A stretch of DNA of 64,000 nucleotides, taken from assembly GCA_017311315.1 (NCBI GenBank), contig CM029666.1, positions 1,728,871-1,792,870 on the forward strand. The letters run 5' to 3'. The notes below the pieces were generated by a model. It made no database searches. It worked only from the letters and a program-made list of their open reading frames with translations, and was not told where the DNA came from. This document shows positions 11,462 to 22,020 of the stretch, in pieces; position 1 is the stretch's first letter; each line of letters starts with the position of its first letter. The translations under genes and the position numbers were made by a program. Source of the stretch: Dendrocalamus latiflorus (Eukaryota; Streptophyta; Magnoliopsida; Poales; Poaceae).

Positions 11462-11770
11462 TTCAAAAGTCAAAAGCCATATCCCAAAAGAACACATCAG
11501 TAATTATTATGTAATCCCTTCGGTAGTGCTCAAAACGGCTTAAAAGCCATAGCTTTTGACTTCTACTGTAGGCTTTTGGCTGCAATTGTATTATAGCGGC
11601 TGTTAGCCTTTTTTGAGTTAAAGAAGAAAAAATATAAAAAAGACAAAAATTGAAAAACATTGCTATATCTTTTGGGACAATGCAAAGTAATAAAGGGGAA
11701 AACAAAAAAAACCCAAAATAACCAAAATTAAAAAGCCGTCGTATTTCAAGTGGCAGCCAGAAATTGAAGC
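11462..11770 (-). repeat. MITE-like repeat, family C copy 1
   Basis: It is A-rich in the middle, with GGCTTTTGGCTGCAATTGTA and TAGCGGCTGTTAGCC at one side. It shares blocks with 12100-12368 and 58052-58262 in opposite orientation. The boundaries are approximate. Confidence 0.45.
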
Positions 11771-12099
11771 CGTTTAGAGCGGGGCATTTGTCTATGTTGG
11801 TTGAGAAAATGGCCTTGTTTTTTTGTTTTTCAACCTTTTTTTTGCTTTTGTTTTCTCTTAATAATCACTATTTATTTAACTAATAAACTGCAATCCAAAA
11901 GAACAGATCCAATATTACCATAGTAGTATCCGCCATCTTTTGAGCTTGTTTTCATTCCCTTCATTTGTAGTTTCGTTGTGGTCTAACCGTGTTAGGCTAA
12001 GCATAGGCTAAGCATTCATGGTACTGTTGCTGGTGCAGAATACACATCATGCCTAAATCAATTCCTTGTTTGTTTTAGGAGTTGTGTCCAAATCTTTAG

Positions 12100-12368
12100 G
12101 TCCCATTCATTCCAACTTTAGTTTCTAGCTTTTATAAATCAGAATGAACACGTTGACTTATTAATTTTTTTTTGCTTTTATTATTATTCTTCTTTTGTTT
12201 ATTTTTTTCTTTTGCATTGTCCGTGGAGATATATCAGTGTTTTTTATTCTTTTTCTTATTCTTCTTTATTTTTCTTTAATTGAATGATTCAGAAAAAGTT
12301 AACAACCGTTACAATGTAATTTCAGCTAAAAGTCAATAGCCGCTAAAAAGGCCAGAATGAACGGGTCC
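12100..12368 (+). repeat. MITE-like repeat, family C copy 2
   Basis: A T-rich core (TTTTATT..TTCTTTTGTTTATTT) is followed by AACAACCGTTACAATG, AGCTAAAAGTCAATAGCCG and CCAGAATGAACGGG. The left flank carries CCCATTCATTCCAAC, whose complement resembles the right end, so it is a possible inverted-repeat element. Confidence 0.5.
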
Positions 12369-12463
12369 TTCGTTTGTTCCAAATGCCTCAAGGTATGAGT
12401 GTGTTGTTGAAATGTTGAACTATTTTGTTGCTGCAAAATGGATGGTCAAGCCGTTGAGATCAG

Positions 12464-12695
12464 GGGCTCGTTCTTTTGGGTTCTGCCTTATGGCTGAAAT
12501 TTTTGAATTCTGGTCATTCACGAGATAGTATGGAGAGAGACTCGTGTGTGATTTTGGTCTATATTACTGAAGTTGTTACAATATCTACTACAATCAACAT
12601 GTAGACTACATCTTCGAAAAACACTTTATTTGAAAGCTAGTTACTGTAGTATAAATCATAAGAAAGGAACCGAAAGGAACAGTCCAAAGTATATG
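12464..12695 (+). mobile_element. MITE family A, copy 1
   Basis: It starts CTCGTTCTTTTGGGTT and continues GGCTGAAATTTTTGAATTCTGG, TTCACGAGATAGTATGGAGA, TGTGATTTTGG, TATCTACTACAATC and GCTAGTTACTGTAGTA. The same block order occurs in six other places in the window. Confidence 0.75.
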
Positions 12696-13167
12696 ACACA
12701 TGACATTTCTAAAACCAATTTTATGAAACAACTTTTTTGTCTAGTGATTGGCTAGCTTCGCCGTCCTCCCCAAACCTAAAGTAGGGTACTAGGGTTCCCA
12801 TTTTCCTGGTTCGGGAGAGCTAGGAGTTGCACAGTTGATGGGCCCAGCTGCAGCTGCACAGAACACAAATCTAATCTACCATGAGAGCCCGAGACGAGGT
12901 TGCAGCAGAGGCGACGACGATTTCACTAGCGGATATATACCACGTACCAAAATAAAGCTTGCTTTCCGCTATGAAATGTGTTGCGCTGCGCATAATTGAC
13001 GTCTAAAAGCAAAACATTCTAACGATCTCTCTGTAGAAACCGGAGTTTATACTACTTCTGACCAAGATGAGTCGCGTTAAGATCTAAACTTTTAAAGAGA
13101 GTAGCACGTGCTAAACTCCATCGAATTCCACTAAAAAAAGAAAGAACTCCATTGAATTCTTTCACTA

Positions 13168-13392
13168 TGAGTGAGTTCTTTTAGGTTGATGACGCTTAAA
13201 TATTTGAATTCTAGCTGTTTGCAAGAGGTAGTACGCACAGAAAAATAGTCGCATGTGATTTTGACCGGTATAACTGAACTCAGTACACTTTTTATTACAA
13301 TATTTCTATTAATTCTATCTTAAAAAACGTAACGTTTAAAATCTAGTTACTATAAATAATACAAGTATAAACTATATATAAGCCAAAACGAA
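13168..13392 (+). mobile_element. MITE family A, copy 2
   Basis: The block order matches copy 1. A stretch around 13230-13290 (GTAGTACGCACAGAAAAATA and onward) is almost identical to copy 7 at 61.1 kb, which suggests these two are the youngest pair. Confidence 0.75.
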
Positions 13393-13569
13393 TCCACACT
13401 GTATTGTACCGACACACCGTACGTGGCGGCGGGTTGACAAAACTAAACGGGGTCGTATTTGACTCCGGGGAGTAATTAAGTGGACATGGTCAACGCGTTG
13501 AGTCGGAGTGTAGCGACGCGTCGCCTCGTGTATTTAGCTTTGCGCCGGCCTGATGGAAGGGCAACTGGA

Positions 13570-13682
13570 TGAAAGTCGCCCAACGGTGGGGCGACTGCAA
13601 TTAATCGCCCAACGGTTAGGAGATTTTCCAGTTGTCGCTGCTGGGTTGGGCGAAAGGCTCCAGTCTGGGCGACTGGAGCCTA
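13570..13682. repeat. Cluster of GTCGCCC/GGGCGAC motifs with a perfect palindrome
   Basis: Five copies of the heptamer or near-copies occur in both orientations within about 110 bases. GGCTCCAGTC (13656-13665) and GACTGGAGCC (13671-13680) form a perfect 10-bp stem with a 5-base loop. This could be a transposon subterminal region; no protein is encoded. Confidence 0.6.
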
Positions 13683-13700
13683 TTTTTGTAAAAAAAATTC

Positions 13701-15059
13701 CGCAGGTATATTTCTGTAATTTCGAATAAAAAATAAATTATCCGTACAAAAAATTCTCATTTTCGCTCCATTCCATTACGTTGGCAAGAATTTCAATCTA
13801 TCGGAGTGGAGAAGGCTTTACCCTACATCAACGTCACCACCACATGTTACAGCAGCAGCAGCAGTACGTAGTACTAGTATTTTTCTGAATGGAACAATGC
13901 GAAGAAGATTGCGCGTTGCATCCACGGACGGCCAGAGCGTAGATAGCAGATCTCGAGCCAGCCAGCCAGGCAGATAGGCGAGCCCGAGCTGGATCCTCTT
14001 AGGCCACGTAGCTAGTTTTTTTTTAACTCACTGTCAACGTCATACAAGTGCTAATTTTACTATTTATCCCCGGTATTTAGCTCCAGCTTGGACTGCAAGG
14101 TGGGACCCACGATCAAATAAAAATATGCACCTTCAGTTCCTTCGCGCGAGTTCTCCCCCCAAGTTTCTTCCCGCCATTCCTAACCTAAACCCAATCCGGC
14201 ATCCAAAATTTGTCAAATCCGCCTTCTCTCTTCCTTCAGCTGCTCCACCTGCTCCACCTGCCTCTCCCCTCCCGGATCTGGTTCCTCGTCCTCCTCTCTT
14301 TTCCTTTGTCCCCTCTGGCTTCCCTACATGCTGCCGCCGTGACACTCGCTTCCCCACCTGTCATCACCTCTGTCTCCTCTGGCTTGCCTGTCACCCCCAT
14401 GCACGCCACTGCCTCCACCTCTCCAGCTTCCCTATCGCCCCCATGCACGCCACGCCTTCGCCAGTAAAATTAGGATCAATGTTTGTAAAATCGTGCTCTA
14501 GGTAGTGGTTCAGTTCTGAGACAGAATTTCACTTAAAGGCGCTTAAGACTGGGAGGATGAAGAACTAGATTTGCCATTTATCTTCTTCCACAAGTAGGCT
14601 ACCAAACTTGTCTTGCCTTATTACGCCTGCTGTGATACAAGCGGAAAATATGAAAAGACTCATTTTTGACATGTTTGAAATCTTCAGAGAAATTAAGATC
14701 GAGGCATTCATCTATTCCCTCCATACCAATATGCAAACATGCTAACTTTTTGTAGGATAAAAAATGATAGCAAAAGCAATATATGTTTAAAATAGATCTA
14801 AAATATTTTAAAATTTTTCTCCATTACTGCAACAGCATGGTCTAAAAGGCGATCTTCATAGATTTAGCAAACTTGTCTACAATTAGCCAAATAAAATCTA
14901 TAACTAAGCAAAATATAGGATAGTAAACACCAGATAGAACCTTAGTTGCTTTATAAAAAAAGTCTTAAAAACTCTAAAAAATGATTACAATTTGCCAATC
15001 TGAATAAGCAATTACCAATTTATTATTCTAAGAGTTAGTATTGACAAAGACAGATATAA
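13701..15059. other. Spacer with a pyrimidine-rich block; no gene recognised
   Basis: 14125-14480 is C/T-rich with open frames on both strands (longest 126 codons, 14125-14505 +), resembling a leader or captured gene 5' end rather than a conserved protein. A (CAG)5 run lies at 13850-13864. The rest is AT-rich. Confidence 0.35.
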
Positions 15060-15760
15060 TATGTTCATACCCTTGTACCTTCTTCAGCATTATGTATGTC
15101 GAGTTCCACCTCACCTTCATGTCAAGACTGAATTTTCTTGGGTCCTTGCCATTGGCTGTGTAGTACTCTACGAATCTGGCTACCATTTATGATGAACTTA
15201 TGAGGTAACGAAGGACATCACGAGTATTATTCAAATATTCGTTGATCACTTGCATACCATCTTGCACAACAAGGTTCAAGATATAACATACACATCTCTG
15301 GTGGAGAACATATTCACCAATATATGTTTGCAACCTTAGGGTGAAGATATTCATAGTTGTCGTATTCATCGATGTGTTAACAAGAATTATAGAAATAATC
15401 TTCTTGTCTATTTTAAAACCATCAATTACATATATTATGCGCTCAGCAATAGCCTATCCAGTGTGTGATTCATCAATTAACTCAAACTCTATGACTCTCT
15501 TGTTTAGCTTGTAATCATCATCTAAATAATAGGCTACAACACTAAGGTAGTCACTTCTTTTGTGCGATGATGTCGAAATGTTTGAAGTTAAAGCAAAAGA
15601 AAACTACACTCATAGGAATATTTCTTTTAGTGCTACTAGCTCTCTATGATAGATCCATAAAATATCAGATGAGATAATTCTTCAACTAACACGTTAGTAC
15701 TGTGGGCAATAGCCGCATTGGATCATTCTTTCGAATGGGCAATTTTCATCCATCCTAATT
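15060..15760 (-). pseudogene. hAT transposase remnant (Ac/Tam3-like core)
   Basis: On the minus strand, interrupted frames spell SFALTSNIST, KRSDYLSVVAYYLDDDYKLN, EFELIDESHTG, then HQRCVCYILNLVVQDGMQVI, VEYYTANGKDPRKFSLDM and KVRWNSTYIMLKKV. This order is the middle of plant hAT transposases (the region with the conserved H-RC-HILNLIVQDGL and RWNSTY motifs). In-frame stops break it several times, for example between SISSS and MVARF near 15187. The N-terminal BED zinc finger and the C-terminal dimerisation part were not seen. It is a relic, and distinct from the copy at 53.1-55.1 kb. Confidence 0.82.
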
Positions 15761-16400
15761 GGTTGATCTTAAAATATATTTAGCAATTTTCTCACGAGTA
15801 GAAAGAGAGCTGTATACCCAAGTACTCACAAATTCATCGGTGGATCCTCTCCTTCATCGTCGCCGCATGGCATCAACTTCAACTTGCCACAGAGCCTGCT
15901 CGATGTGGAGGGCAATCTCACGTCCCTCGCACCTGGATGCGGTGCGACAAGGGACAACGGTGCGTGGTGGCCTCGGTGCGTCAAGGCATGGTGGGGATGC
16001 TGAAGGTGAGGACACCGACGGGCGATGGCCACCAGCCCACGACCACATGGTGACAGGGACAATGACGATAATGTTCGGCTTCTGACAAGGTACTGGTACG
16101 CTCTCCCTCTCCCCCTCCCTCTCCGGCTATTCCCATGATCCACCATCCCTCAGTGTCCATAGACCCAGTCGCGTGCCGCCTCTGTGCCGCTCAACTTGCC
16201 GTGACACGTTCATGCCCTGCCGCCTTGAGCACGACCCAATTGCACGGACCATACGTGTCACCCAACGGGCCAACATTTTAGACCTAGCACAACCCGTCAT
16301 TCTTGACTTGCCGACCTGTCCAAAAATTGGTGTGCCATGGCATACTATGCTTGAACCGGCCGTGCCAGCTGGGCCATAGGCCAGCCCCAAAAAGGCAGTC
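15761..16400. other. Probable hAT terminal or subterminal region
   Basis: It lies just 5' of the transposase relic (minus orientation). It is GC-rich to 16100, then has CGGGCCAACA, CAACCCGTCA and CCGGCCGTGCCAGCTGGGCC-type blocks like the subterminal repeats of the second hAT at 52.57 kb. No exact ends were found. Confidence 0.35.
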
Positions 16401-17339
16401 GCAACTCCGAGGTCTGGTACATGAAAGACAATAGGGTAAAAAAAAAGACAGGAAAAAACTTCCAATGGATTGGACTGTAATGTCTGTATACACGGCACAA
16501 TAGCACACACTTTTTTGGGCTCTCCCTGTCATGGGCACAAAAGTGCACAAAAGTACAGAACTACCACGGACTTGACATTTGATGAGACATGAAGGACGTC
16601 GAAAGGCTCAAATTCGCGTAATGGGATTGCCTTTTTGGTTATCATCCAACAGCAAAAGGATTTTTGATGAGAATTATCTCACAGGTGTCCGGAAGAATAT
16701 TGGATTTCCTACAAAGAGATATGGAAAATTCAAGCCCAGTTCAGGAAGGGCATGCAAAGACATCCATCTGACAAATAGCCTAAATTGATTCCAAATCAAA
16801 ACTACCAACGTAATCGGTTTGGGAATCAAGGGGCTTTATTAAGCTCGGGCCTATCCTCCAACGGAGCCAGCCCCACCCCCTCCTTCAGTCCTCCCCAGCA
16901 TCCAGGCATGGGTAGCCATGGATATCAAGAAGAACAAAAGAAGAGAGGAGACGAGAAGATAGGCTTTTCTCAGGGGTCACCCCACATCCATGGCTCCACA
17001 GCCATAAAGCCCAACCACCCACATGGCAACTTCTCACATATCCACCACGGTCCTAATCCCCACCCACCTCCACCATTCTACACTTTAGACCAGATGCAAA
17101 ATTGAAGGAGGAATAGAGCAGATAACAACACACCTGAGGTTGAGGGGTGAGGGCTGAGGTCCTGAGAGGCGGCATGGCAAGGCTGGTTCTGCAGGGACCG
17201 GGGCTAGGGCTACGTGGCGGGAGTCAGGGACCCAAACCCCAAGGCGGCGTTGGCGTGGGGAAGCTCGATCGAAGCCACCAACTCGCAATTACGGCCTATG
17301 AGGAGGCTACTGGGCGGCTCAAGCCAGCGGAGCACTAAT
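16401..17339. other. No gene seen; possibly repeat-derived
   Basis: Frames at 16579-16788, 16785-17105 (+) and 17085-17288 (-) lack domains. The sequence reads like retrotransposon untranslated DNA next to the gypsy remnant, but no ends were found. Confidence 0.3.
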
Positions 17340-18330
17340 GAGGAGTGATATGGGGTCACCCGATCTTCTTGACATATAATTGGGTACTTACATGAGTCTT
17401 GATAAATCGTAGTGATCCTCCAATGCCAGTGCAAGGGACGAACACTCTTTAATCCGTCAAAACACACTCGTGTCGATTTTGCCATCCACCAAGCAAAAAT
17501 CTATCATACACCCAATTCCCAGCAGAAAAGCTGAACGATCTTGATTAAAGAACACTCCCTAATTCTCTATAGAAGTCAGCAGCAAAGTATGAACACAAGT
17601 CATGAACAATAGTAGATTAATTCTCAAAAAGGTGGCCAGATCTCCAAGTGGGGGTGGCGGCTGCCTTTAGGGGGTGCGCACCCCCTTATGCACACACTTG
17701 GGCCCCACAACCTACACATGGGTTTAGGGTTCCCACACTCACCACACATTGTCTAAGGTCTTATTCGACTTAATTGGCCCAACCATTTACAAGTTGGGCT
17801 AAGTTCATGAAATGAAAAACATGAGTTCATAAAAGTATAAACATTTGCATTTCTCTCATATTGGGCTATGGACTGGCCGCATAAGACTTGGGCTTGCATC
17901 TCCAAGTATTTTGCACCCCTTACACTCGGTTGGGCTTGGATTTCTCCTATGGCCGCATGGACCCTTCCACCTTTCCTTCGGCCGCATGGATCAAGGTCTC
18001 TTGGCCGCATGGCCCAATGGCTCCCTCCCCTTGGCGAGTTGCATGGTCCTTCTCCTCTTGACTTATGGTCGGTTGGTCCTTCTCCACGTGATCTTCCATC
18101 ACTTCAATATGAGAACACATTGTATTTGCATAAGGTAGTATATCATTCTTATCTAAAGCAATAGGGAACTCTCTCAGAAATAAAAACACCTATTATTGGA
18201 GTAGCTTAACTCTTGCTCTTGTCATAGGATCTTTTGAAGCTTCATTACTAGCTTTGTCATGCACACTTGAAGTAGAAGATGAATGTATAATAGGGATATC
18301 CTCATCAAAGAGGGAGGAGGCAAGGAGGGG
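17340..18330 (-). mobile_element. Gypsy retrotransposon remnant: polyprotein tail and part of the LTR region
   Basis: On the minus strand, 18310-18190 reads IPIIHSSSTSS, VHDKASNEASKDPMTRARVK and LLQ before stops. The PMTRARxK motif is typical of the C-terminal segment of grass gypsy polyproteins. The following frame gives FLREFPIALDKNDILPYANT. Further along (17950-17340) the sequence has the C/T and G blocks of an LTR-like non-coding region, with repeated GGCCGCATGG at about 17951, 17981 and 18003. No intact LTR ends were located. Confidence 0.6.
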
Positions 18331-18589
18331 AGACCTGGAGGCGGCCGGAGCAACGCGGAGACTAAGTGAGGAGAACTAGAGGTGAGGAGCGACCGGCCGA
18401 GCCACCGAAGGTATTTATTATTCTCTAGCCATTATTGTTACTAACTTACTATTGTTGATTTGTTAATGAATTATGTTGTATGAATGTGTTGCATAAACAA
18501 TAGACAATAATCTATAGTTTTAGACTATGTAGTCGTATTTTGTGTAATGATGTATTGTACAATATGTTTGTAGATTTGCAATAATAGAG

Positions 18590-19165
18590 AAACGAATGTT
18601 GCGTAACTATTTCATAAGTAATTCAAGTAGTACTCTCCCAATCGATGAGAGCATAACTCAACCAAAGAAACTTTAACTAGAATTCAATCATAATGAAATT
18701 ATTGCCGGTCCGACGCATCACATACCAATAGAAGATTATACCAATGAAACTTGAGATCAAATGAGGATGGTATATTTGTTGAATGGTCCAATTCAAGCAA
18801 TTAGTTATGTCTTTCCAAAAGACATTGGATGGTATAGTGTTGAGAAGAATCTTGGTTTAATAAGGTCGATTAGTTGGAATATAGTATGAAAAAAGATGCT
18901 ACTTTTTATTTCTATTGTTTTCTTTTCAAGAAACCATCACAACCCAACACATTTGAGAGTGATGTGTTTACAAAAGTTAGGTTCTCTCGTTGGAAGACAA
19001 TTATAGATGTTTTAATAAACATGGTGGTCCATCTAGTTTCCACAACAATGCAAGAGGTGAGTGTGATGACTTCAAAAATTAACGCTCAAATGTGTCTAGT
19101 AAAATAAATAATTACACTAAAGAGGCCAAGTTGCGTACAAAATTCATGATCATTTAGTGGTATGT
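18590..19165 (+). pseudogene. TTF-type (ZMYM1-like) hAT transposase N-terminal remnant
   Basis: Interrupted plus-strand frames give IIAGPTHHIPIEDYT, VFPKDIGWYSVEKN, EYSMKKDATFYFYCFLFKKP, RFSRWKTIIDVL, and after a shift HNNARGECDDFKN and YTKEAKLR. This is the TTF zinc-finger part of the TTF-domain hAT transposases found in plants and animals, in which a C-C-LF motif is followed by a W-K block and HN-A. The second cysteine region is altered (FYCFLF). Stops and at least one frameshift near 19045 make it a relic. The downstream DDE and dimerisation parts were not found. Confidence 0.72.
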
Positions 19166-20474
19166 TTCATTTTTTTAATATTCATGATTATTAACAATTT
19201 ATTATTGTATCACTAATTTTGATACACAGACAACAAATCATTACTCACTGGAAGCATATTTATATATTTCGAGATGCACTTTCCAATAGTGAGATAACTT
19301 CATTGTGTTCTCTCTCCCCCATTTTTTTTTGCTTTGCTTTGCTTCTCTTCTATTCGTAGATGAATTTAGATTACGCAAGAGTAAAAGACTATGTTTGTGT
19401 TAATCTAGTTTAGTCCTTTAACTCATCCTCAATTTTGATCTTAGCTTCACCACTATTGAGAATGACTCCCTACAATTTACATGTTAGGGTAACGATTTTT
19501 CCTCGCAGAAAAATGGAGTAGCACACAGCCCTGGAAAGGAGAATACCACCTCCACCTCATGGAACTATAAATTAGAATATTCTAAAAGGAACTAGAAAAT
19601 AGAACGGCATTTCAAGAACTAATAGAATAGCCTTGGAAAATGACTACACCTGTTTAACTCAATAATTTAAGTTGATTTTTGACAAGATACATTGACCATG
19701 CCCTTGCACTGCTCCTTTTGAGCCACCCCGCTATCAGTAGAGACAATCCTGAAACCATGAAGGGCAGTAAAAAAGAAATAAGGGATACATTTCTACTACA
19801 ATATCTGTAAGCATTAGTCAAGATTATCTCAAAAGAAGTTATGCTCAAACATCTAAAGAGCAAACCAAAGAGTTTAGGTAAGGCTTGTTGCTTTGGTACA
19901 GTTTCCATAATTTCAATGGGCAAGTTTTGTCGTATATTCGTCCAGGTACTTGTTATCTGCCCTATAGCATGTGGAATGACAAAAAAAAAGAAACAAATAT
20001 TTAAAAATTGATTATGTTCATCAACCAAGTTCTTCAACTAGAGATTTTGGAGACAACTAAACAATCAATTTGATAGCTGCCAACTTGTATATTACACAAG
20101 AATTCCAAACTTTATACTTCCCAAGTAAATGCCATGGTTTGACTATTCATTCATGCACTTGTCATTAGTCACGTTTTTTTAATGTAAATTTAATCGACAA
20201 ATCACCAACTGATAAATAACCTTAGATTTTTCATCACATCTATATGTTATTTTGAAATCAAGACTTAGATGGTATCATGGTTAAAAAAATTCCGAAAAGC
20301 ATCAATCCTGCTTCACTTAAGTGACATGACGGCAAATGCAAAAGTTTGACAGTCCTTGGTAAAAAAAATCATCTGTGAAAGTAAACAGATGCAGATTTCC
20401 AATTCTGATATCCAACTATGCACCTGTAGCAATTAAAAGACACAATTTTCTCTCAGGCAAAGATAATACTCACC
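19166..20474. other. Spacer, includes the likely 3' region of the MED22 copy
   Basis: AT-rich. One minus-strand frame, 19654-20037 (127 codons), is hydrophobic in places but shows no family motif and was not called a gene. Confidence 0.35.
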
Positions 20475-22020
20475 TCAATCATAGGGTGGAGTCCGCACTA
20501 CAGATGAGTAGTAGTGTGCCTCCAACTCCTTGAGGCTTGCTGCCGCCTCCTGTCCAATCCTCTCCAGCATTCTCTCTGTCCCCTCCGCCTACTGACTTAG
20601 CACTTCAATCCTCCTACCCACATTTTCATTCAATGAAGCAAGCCTAGAAAATATGGCTGTCCTCTTAAGTTCCGACACTAGTTTCAACAGAGTCTGCTGA
20701 ATGTACCTGAAAAACAATAACACAACATTTGAGAGCTGAAATTACGAGTTGAAGGGATTTGTTAAATAATACTAATTGCTAGCTTCGTGATATTCTAGAA
20801 TTAGCTTCCGTTTAAGAAAAAAATGACAGTAGGTACAACAAATGATTGCAGTATGTAAACACAAAAAATAGACAAAAAATCAGCTGCTACTATATAGTAT
20901 GTGGAGGAAAAGAGTGTTTCAACTCGCTGCCATCACCACGTTGGTTATGGTGACCAAACTAAGGTGATATTTTCTTCTTGTCATATCCACTGGCCATTTG
21001 TATCTCTGGAGATCAGTTTCTTTAAAATCCATGACCACGAAATGTCATCTAGGTTCCCATGCTCCAGATTTTGATTTATCCTTCTGAAATCTTATCCTGC
21101 ATGTCTAGACTTAGTTCCTTGTCAGATCTTACTTGTACCAAACTGATCCCTGTTTCTATCACATACTCATTGAATCTAGCTCCTACATTTTCATCCTAGC
21201 CACATAATTGTTCTCATGTTGGGTCTCATCTCTATGGTCTATAGTGACCTCTTTGCACTAGATATCAACTCACCAGATCTCGGGCTTTTGCGGTACAGCA
21301 TTGTCAGATTTAATACAGTGATAGCTTCTCCTACTTGTACTATCATCTCATTAGATGTCACAACTACGAGCTGCCATTCTAGTTTAATGACCTGGTTTAG
21401 ATCTCACCACGATGGAAGTCAACATTGTAGCTCTTAATGGCTTCTTGTTGTTGGATATGGCATCAGCGAAACAGCGAATTACAACATGTGGATAATACAT
21501 TAATACGTCAATTAGCAGCCCATGGTCAGTACTGGGGCCATTGCTCAATCTGACTCTTGAATCCTAATAGAAGGGTACCAGGTGAACAAGTCAATGTTCG
21601 GTTCTTCCTCATCATACACAATTTGTCTTCAGTACACAAACAACATAGCAATTACGAAGCCAACGCGAAAAAATAGGGTATGATCGCTCCAAATTTTGCT
21701 CATTCAGACGGTATACTAGGGCATGGTATAAACACCGTCCGAAGAAACAAATCTTCGAACAGTTGGTGGGCAGGGAGCCAGTTGATACCATGCGGGCGGC
21801 GCGCATCTCCATCTGGAAGGCCTCCTGCGAGTTGCGCACGGGCGGGTCGTTGACCTGCGTTGAGGATACCACGAGTTAGGGTTTAATCAGGAAGCGGGGA
21901 CACCGAGACGTACGCGGGTGATGTTGACGAGGGCGGAGAGGTTGACCACGAGGCTGGAGACGTCGGCGTCGGCCTTCTGGAGGAGCAACTTCTGCTTTTG
22001 TGCGGCCGTCGGGCCCTGTT
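20475..22020 (-). pseudogene. MED22: Mediator subunit 22 copy, introns kept, frame broken
   Basis: Three coding blocks match plant MED22, a head-module subunit of the Mediator complex that links regulators to RNA polymerase II in the nucleus. Block 1 (22020-21914): KADADVSSLV then LSALVNITR, donor GTACGT. Block 2 (21854-21789): VNDPPVRNSQEAFQMEMRAA, RM. Block 3 (20706-20475), after an intron of 1,082 nt ending TTTTTCAG: VHSADS, then LKLVSELKRTAIF, AEGTERMLERIGQEAAASL, KELEAHYYSSVVRTPPYD, stop. Two defects are visible: two bases are missing after VHSADS (about 20687), shifting the frame, and a TAG replaces a glutamine codon at LSQ*AEGTE (about 20590). The N-terminus before PTAAQKQK and its ATG are missing. 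Intron retention excludes retroposition, so this looks like a decayed duplicate. Confidence 0.88.

Noticed and set aside
19654..20037. 127-codon minus-strand frame near the MED22 copy
   Set aside because: No family motif or splice partner; kept as spacer because AT-rich DNA can leave frames of this size by chance.
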